A DNA stretch of 7,381 nt, taken from Flavobacteriaceae bacterium (GTDB lineage Bacteria; Bacteroidota; Bacteroidia; Flavobacteriales; Flavobacteriaceae). Made by a program: the position numbers and the translations under genes. The DNA is taken from assembly GCA_002687665.1 (NCBI GenBank), contig NZAX01000099.1:1-7381 (forward strand). The letters run 5' to 3'. Below the pieces are notes generated by a model. That model saw only the letters and a list, made by a program, of their open reading frames with translations, had not been told where the DNA came from and made no database searches. Positions 1 through 6,200 of the stretch are shown here, piece by piece. Numbering within the stretch: the stretch's first letter is position 1; every line of letters begins with the position of its first letter.

Positions 1-273
1 TATAACATATGACGCAGTATATTGTGTTGACTCTCCAGGTAAGAGTGAGCCCTCTGGGGATCCCTGAGAAGAACTATTTGGTTTATAATTTGGACCATTG
101 GTTAGGGAAAGTACTGCACCGTTTCCATCAGTTATTGTGTCTGTGAGGGTTAGAGTAGCAACAGCTGTAATACCCGTATTTTCAATAGTTATTTCATAAT
201 TGATGGTGTCATCAGCTCCGTTAATTCCATCTCCGTTTCCATCAAATACTGTCGCTGTTTTAATTACATTGAT
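1..273 (-). repeat. DUF11-like repeat R9 (residues 2370-2460), cut by window edge
   Basis: The first 91 residues of a further repeat: INVIKTATVF, loop DGNGDGINGADD (2380-2391), INYEITIENTGITAVATLTL, then LLPGESTQYTASYVI, where the window ends. It follows the plain pattern with no sign of an insertion in the internal loop. The protein continues beyond base 1. Confidence 0.9.
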
Positions 274-3200
274 TTGGGCAGCAGCAAACAGTGGAACTAC
301 TGTTGGGTCATCCTGATCATTCCCATCGTTATCATTTCCATCATCACTTCTATCGGTGACATCATTAGTGCCGTATGAACTTGATGCAGTAACATCAACA
401 TAATTTTTAACACTTCCCGAATCAAAAGATTGCTGGTCAATGATAAATAGTGCCCTGTAGTATGCACTTTCCCCAAGCTTTAGATTTCCATCAGTTGAGC
501 TCATCGTAGAAGAGAAGAAGAAAGGATCTTCGGATAATGTTAAAACATTGTCATCATCATCTGTAAGCACATCGACAAGAGTAATTGAAGACAAAATTGT
601 ATTTCCAGTGTTTTCAATCTGAATAACAAATCTTATCACATCACCAACTCCAGTTTCTCCATCTCCATTTGAATCTAAAAGCTCAAAAGTTTTAGTAGCT
701 TCAATTGCACCGCTAGGCTCCATAATTGTAATTGTAGGATCATCAGGCTCAGCAGTATCTGGATCGTCTGAAGTATCTGAAACATTACCTGTGGATCCAT
801 TGGAGTCTCCCGTTACCTTCATTGAGTTAGAGATAAATGGAGCAGAGAAAGCAACTTCATCAATTATAAACTGAGCAGAGTAGACGTGCTGCTCACCTGT
901 TTTGAGTGTTCCAGCATCTGAAACAGGATCAACTCCTGATCTACTTACTAAGCCCGGTTGACCTGAGTAAGACATTACTTGACCAATAGAATTTAAAAAT
1001 GTATCCTCGAGAACGTAATTGAAGATTGTGGAATCTCCGGTGTTTGAAATTGTAATAGTGTAATTAATTAAATCACCAATATTAATTTTATTATCACCAT
1101 TAACATCTTGCCAGATTTGAGATTTTGAAACATTTATCGATGGGAAGAAGGATAACTGGGTAATGGTTGGATCATTATCCTGAGGTGTTAATGGGTCATC
1201 AGAGGTATCTGATACAACAGTTGAGTTGACAGTCGAGGCACTTACTTCTGCTTGGTTTTTTACATATGCCAGGTTAACCGCATCGGGACTTACAGTGTAG
1301 AGCCCAGTTATTGTTTTAGAACTATTTGAGCTAATTACTCCAGCATAACTTCCAATATTTGTCTCTGCTTTTGCCTGGGTAGAACCTTCAGTAAAAATAT
1401 ATGGACTGGCTCCTTCTCCCTCCTCTAGTTGTGCTCCCCAGAAGTAAGTGTATGTTCCATACTGGTGAGGACTGAAGCCATATCTACCTGTTCCAATAAA
1501 ATCATCTGTTGTAAATACGATTTCATATCTCTTGAACTTGTAATTTTCAGAAAAAGTAAATGTTTTTGAGACTTGGGCCGACTGCACTAACTGGTTGTTC
1601 GCAGGAGGTTGGAAACCATGATGGCCAAATAAAGTAATATCTGTCCCCAGTGATCCCATCGCATATACAGAAAATGTATAGGTGGTGTTAGCTTGAACAT
1701 TAAACTGAAAGTGGGTATTAGCAGAGTAATTATTACCTCTGATAGCTAAAGATCCGAATCCATTGTTCGTTATTTGGTGTCCTCCTCTTGGATTCTGTTC
1801 ATTTACCTCAACGTATCCTCTTCCCTGAGAAATAAGATTTCTCCAATTCGAATTATTTGTCAATTCATTATTGTCAAATAATGCCCCTGGAAGGAAATAC
1901 TCAATTCCGTCAGGCAGGTATTGCGGCTGACTAATATCTTTAGTTATAGCTGTATTAACAATTGTGTTATGTCGACTATTATCAATATAATAACTCCAAA
2001 GTAAATTATTTGTAGAGGCTCTGTCCGTTGCTATACTTTGAGCAATTACAGTATCAGAATCCCCAGCAACAAGATTATCGGTAATGCTTATATTTTGTAT
2101 ATCAGTATTACCATCATTGGTTACGGTGAATTGATATCTAATTACATCCCCTAAATCGGTCACTCCATTATTATTTACATCAACGGTTTCAAATGTTTTT
2201 TCAAGTGTAACTCCAGTAACCTCAGGGAAGTTTAATATTGTAGGATCGTTATCAGCAGGCGTTGATGGGTCATCTGAAACCTCAACAACTGGAGATACTT
2301 GACCAAAGGGCATTGCGCTTACCACTATACTGTTGGATACAAGTGCGGAGTTAACTGTCGTTTGCTCTAGGGTGTAAGACATCTGAAGGGTTATCTGACC
2401 ACCGGTTAAAATTTCAGTAATTGAAGACCCCTCACTTGCGGACACAAAACTTAAATTACCAGTAGTAAGAACATTCCCATCACCATCGACTGTTGTATCA
2501 GTAAACTGGGGGTTGAGAAGGTTTAAGTTTCCTGTGTTGGATACTACAACAGTGTATGTGATCACATCTCCAGGGCTTAAGAAACCATCCCCATTTTCAA
2601 AGGTTTGGGTAACTGTTTTGGTGATGTTTACACCAGGAGCTGCAGTAAGTAATGTCTTGGTTGAATCGTCTGGCTCTGCACTATTGGGATCATCAGAGGT
2701 GTCCGATATAATCCCCGCGGTAGTGCTTGCTGTTGCCACAACAGAGTTTGCTATAAACCCTGAAGCCATCATACTGTCAGTAACGGTTACTGATGCAGTG
2801 TAAGTGGAAAATTCACCCACCTGAATCTCACCCTGGTTTGATCCTAGACTATTGCTTACAAAGAAGGGACCATTTAACAGATTTGTTTCATCATTAAAGT
2901 ACGAGTCTTGTAAAGTATCTGAAATAGTCACCGAGCTTAGCTTGATATTACCAGTATTACTAACTATAATGGTGTAGGTTACAATATCGTTAGTGTCGTT
3001 TATTCCATTTCCATTTACATCTGAGACCGTTGCTGATTTAGTAACATTAATAGTGGGTGATCTTAGAAGCGTGATTTGCGTTTGGTCATCAATCTCCGCT
3101 GTAGAAGGATCATCTGATACATCTGAAACAACTGTTGAGGTTGGGGTTAGAGCAGTTACAATAAGTGTATTTGAAATTCCCCCTGTCTCGATATCTGATT

Positions 3201-6200
3201 GAGTTATGGTATAGGTCACCGTGTAACTGTAGGAGGATCCTGCTAAAAGAGTAGTCTCTGAAATGGTAGTAGCAGAGGCAGAAGAAGATTGCCCCCCTGC
3301 TGATCCTGCTGGGTATGGCACCCCAGAATTATACCACACCCATCCCTGGTCATAATCATCCCCCCAATCGTTTTCTATCGATGACTCTCTAACGAGTCCA
3401 ATCCAGTAGCCGTTATAACTCCCCTGAGCTCTCAACCAATCAGCCTCAGCTATGGTATTAATCTCTAATAGATATATACCCTGCGATAGATAAGGCGCTA
3501 CATAATAACTCTGCAAAGCCCACCACTGACTGCTTGACCTGTAAAAATAAGAATGACCATTGTATTGCCCGATATACACCGTATTGTTTACTGGTATGGA
3601 TGTTACCAGCGCGTCCACTTCAATTAGTGAATATCTACCTGCCCACCAAACATCATCATCAAAATAGGTGGAATTGTTATCATCTTCAAAATAAGCATAG
3701 CTATATTGCCAATTAGTTTCGTAGCCATCGAAAGTGTTAGATAAATCCTCAAAGTAATCACTAGAACTATCACCATTTGAATTACTGTCAGCTCTGTTAT
3801 CATCAAGAGTGAATGAATCAGTCATAGTTATCGGTGAATCGAAACCTAGAGTGCTTCCATCAGCATCAGTAAGGGTATCAGATAACTGAAGGCTAACAAG
3901 ATCAATATTTCCAGTATTGGACACAATGATGGTATAAACCGCCTGATCTCCAATACCAATTATACCATCACTATCGTTATCTATGGTATTAACTGATTTG
4001 GTGACTTGCAGGTTAAAAATTTGATCTAAATTAACTTCTGCTGGATCATCCACGGTATTCCCGTCACTGTCATCATTATCATCAGAAATATCTGTTATGC
4101 TTTGCGATCTTGAGGTTACTATAAGGCTATTTGAAATCACACCCGCGTTCATGTCCTCAGTTGTAATGGTGTAATCATAAGTGAATGTCTCTGAGCCATC
4201 AGCTGGGATTGTTGAGATATACTCAGTTCCACCCCTCCCAGGAATTAAATTACCTTTCACATCTGTCCAACCTTTTTTATAACCAGCGGTACTAGAAGCG
4301 TATTCAACATACCTAGGGTTTTTATAGAGTCCAATCCAATGATAATCGTTCTGATTTGGTATTTTAGGCTTTAGCCATACCACGTGCTCATCTTCTGAAT
4401 TTGGAATGTATAGATATGCCTTATCTCCATAGGAGGCAAACTCTTGGTTGTTAATTCTATTTGCATGGCCGTTCCAACTATCAGTAAAATTGGACACAAA
4501 ATAATGATGTCCCTGATACTCACCAACATGGGTGTAGTTGTTAACATTAGTTGAACTTACCGCACCCTCTACCTCGATTATTGCTCTGTATGAAGTTGAT
4601 CGATCGGCGTCATTTCGATACTGAAAATTACTCCAGGTAGGTCTTGCAAAAGCATAATCACGCATATTTGTGTAACCATTATAATTCCCCGAAACACGAT
4701 TGTCGGGATAACTAGGGTGCCAGTGGTCATAGGGAGGCAGGTCTGAACTTGCATTTTCATTATAAAGCTTTAATTTTAAATCACCATAGCTTGTATATCC
4801 ATACGTAACCCCGTCAATGATCTCATTTACCCACTTCCTATTGGTGTCTTTATCATAATTATAGATGTAAGTTGTGGCCTGAGCCCCTTCTTGGAGCTGA
4901 ATTCCCCAAAAATAACTATTACTTCCCAATGAGTTTGTTGGTGGATGGATCCCCACTCGAGCAAGTTGAGACCCTGCATTTGCGTCTGTGGTGAAGGTAA
5001 AAGTATATCGGTTTAAATAAGTAGATTGGTCAAGCTCAATATCAGGGGATTTAATGGCATCCGCCCAATTATAGACATTATCACGACCATCGTGAATTAC
5101 AAAATGCCATGGAGCAACCGTAGCAGAGCTCTTTTTTCCATAAACTGAAATAGTATAAGTTGTGTTTGGCTTGAGCCTCATTGATTTATAAACATAATCA
5201 TCGTCATAGGATGCATTAGTTCCATCAACATATAAATAGTGCATTCTGGTGTGGTCGTCATAACTATTAGCAGTTATGCCTGAGGTAGGTAAAGGGTCAT
5301 AACTTGGCAATGTATTCTGCACATAGCTACTCGAACCATAGTCTACTATGTGATAAGGTATACTCCCATAATTACTATGGTAATGAGTGCCCGCTGAAAT
5401 ACTTCCAACTCGAGACCAACCATTACCACTCCTCTCAATATACCAAGAATAATCAAAATAATTTTGACCAGTAGCTACAACAGGGTCATTTATCTGAATT
5501 GTTTTAGTGCCTGTTGAGGTTTGGAGTATATCAGTTAATTCAAAATCTTCAAGGTTTGTTTGTCCAGTATTTTTAATAGTTGCTCTATAGGTAATTACAT
5601 CCCCTGCATCAGTTAAATTATTACCATTAGTGTCTGTTATATTCTCAACTTCTTTTAAGACTTCAATACCTTTTTGATTATCAAGATTAGTGAAGGTAGG
5701 ATCATCCTCAGCTGGTGTTGAAGGATCGTCACTAACATTTGTCATCGTAACGGTCATTCCATTGGGAGTTACAAATTCTATATTGGCCGTAACTTGATTG
5801 TAAAGCTCCTGGGCGGAATCAATTAATGACTGGTCAAGAGTAATTGTAACCATATATGTGGCTGATTCACCTGGCTTTATGAATGTATTTTGTGGGTCTT
5901 CTAGTATAGTAAGTTCTTTATTTGTAACATCTGGAGTATCGGTAAAGGTATAAGTGTAAATAGGAGACATCTGATTCCCTTTTTCCAATTGAAATCCATA
6001 AAACTGAAACCCATAATTGTTGTTCCACGGTACTTGAAGACCTACTCGCGTTGTCCCGGGGTTATTCCCAGTGGTAAATGTGTGTGAAAATCTCTCAATT
6101 CTGTAGCTGTTTAAATAAAATCTGGTTGATTTTTGGGCATTATTCCAGTTGGTATTCCAACCGGAACTGCCACTGCTAGTAGACCAATTTCCATTATTGT

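Larger units (their letters stand above)
3055..4014 (-). repeat. DUF11-like repeat R3 (residues 1123-1442), interrupted
   Basis: The front half has VTKSVNTIDNDSDG, then YTIIVSNTGNIDLVSLQLSD. The back half is TLLAGSSYSYTVTYTITQSD, then SNTLIVTA and the linker SDVSDDPSTAEIDD. The calcium-like loop DNDSDGIIGIGD is at residues 1134-1145. About 175 extra residues sit between the halves: an acidic segment and the second lectin-like module. Both halves align closely with uninterrupted R4, which makes the insertion easy to see. Confidence 0.88.
4015..5670 (-). repeat. DUF11-like repeat R2 (residues 571-1122), interrupted by two modules
   Basis: The front half is GIEVLKEVENITDTNGNN followed by DVITYRATIKNTGQTNLEDF. 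The back half is IPADGSETFTYDYTITTEDM, then NAGVISNSLIVTS and the linker SDDNDDSDGNTVDDP. It is the longest repeat because its loop holds a jelly-roll and a C-type-lectin-like module in series, about 410 extra residues. The loop at residues 583-594 (DTNGNNLTDAGD) has Asn where the invariant Gly is expected, so metal binding here may be weaker. Confidence 0.85.

Noticed and set aside
2513..2803. Plus-strand open stretch of 96 codons
   Set aside because: It lies exactly antisense to conserved parts of R4 and R5 and has no recognisable domain. It is a shadow of the minus-strand gene.
208..3021. Regularly spaced DNA repeats as a CRISPR-like or satellite array
   Set aside because: The 420/432-base period is that of protein repeats. 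The units are coding, in frame and diverged, without short identical repeats and unique spacers.
2993..3202. Plus-strand open stretch of 69 codons
   Set aside because: Antisense to the R3-R4 junction, with composition explained by the reverse complement of the repeat. No support as a gene.
3534..3806. Short open stretches on both strands near CTLD2, plus those at 4578-4760 and 6252-6473
   Set aside because: All are out of frame with, or antisense to, the continuous gene and encode low-complexity His/Asn/Ile-rich peptides with no domain.
3301..4593. Diversity-generating retroelement target in the lectin-like modules
   Set aside because: C-type lectin folds are common targets, but there is no reverse transcriptase, no template repeat, and no near-identical variable region in the window. 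The lectin-like modules are also internal rather than C-terminal.
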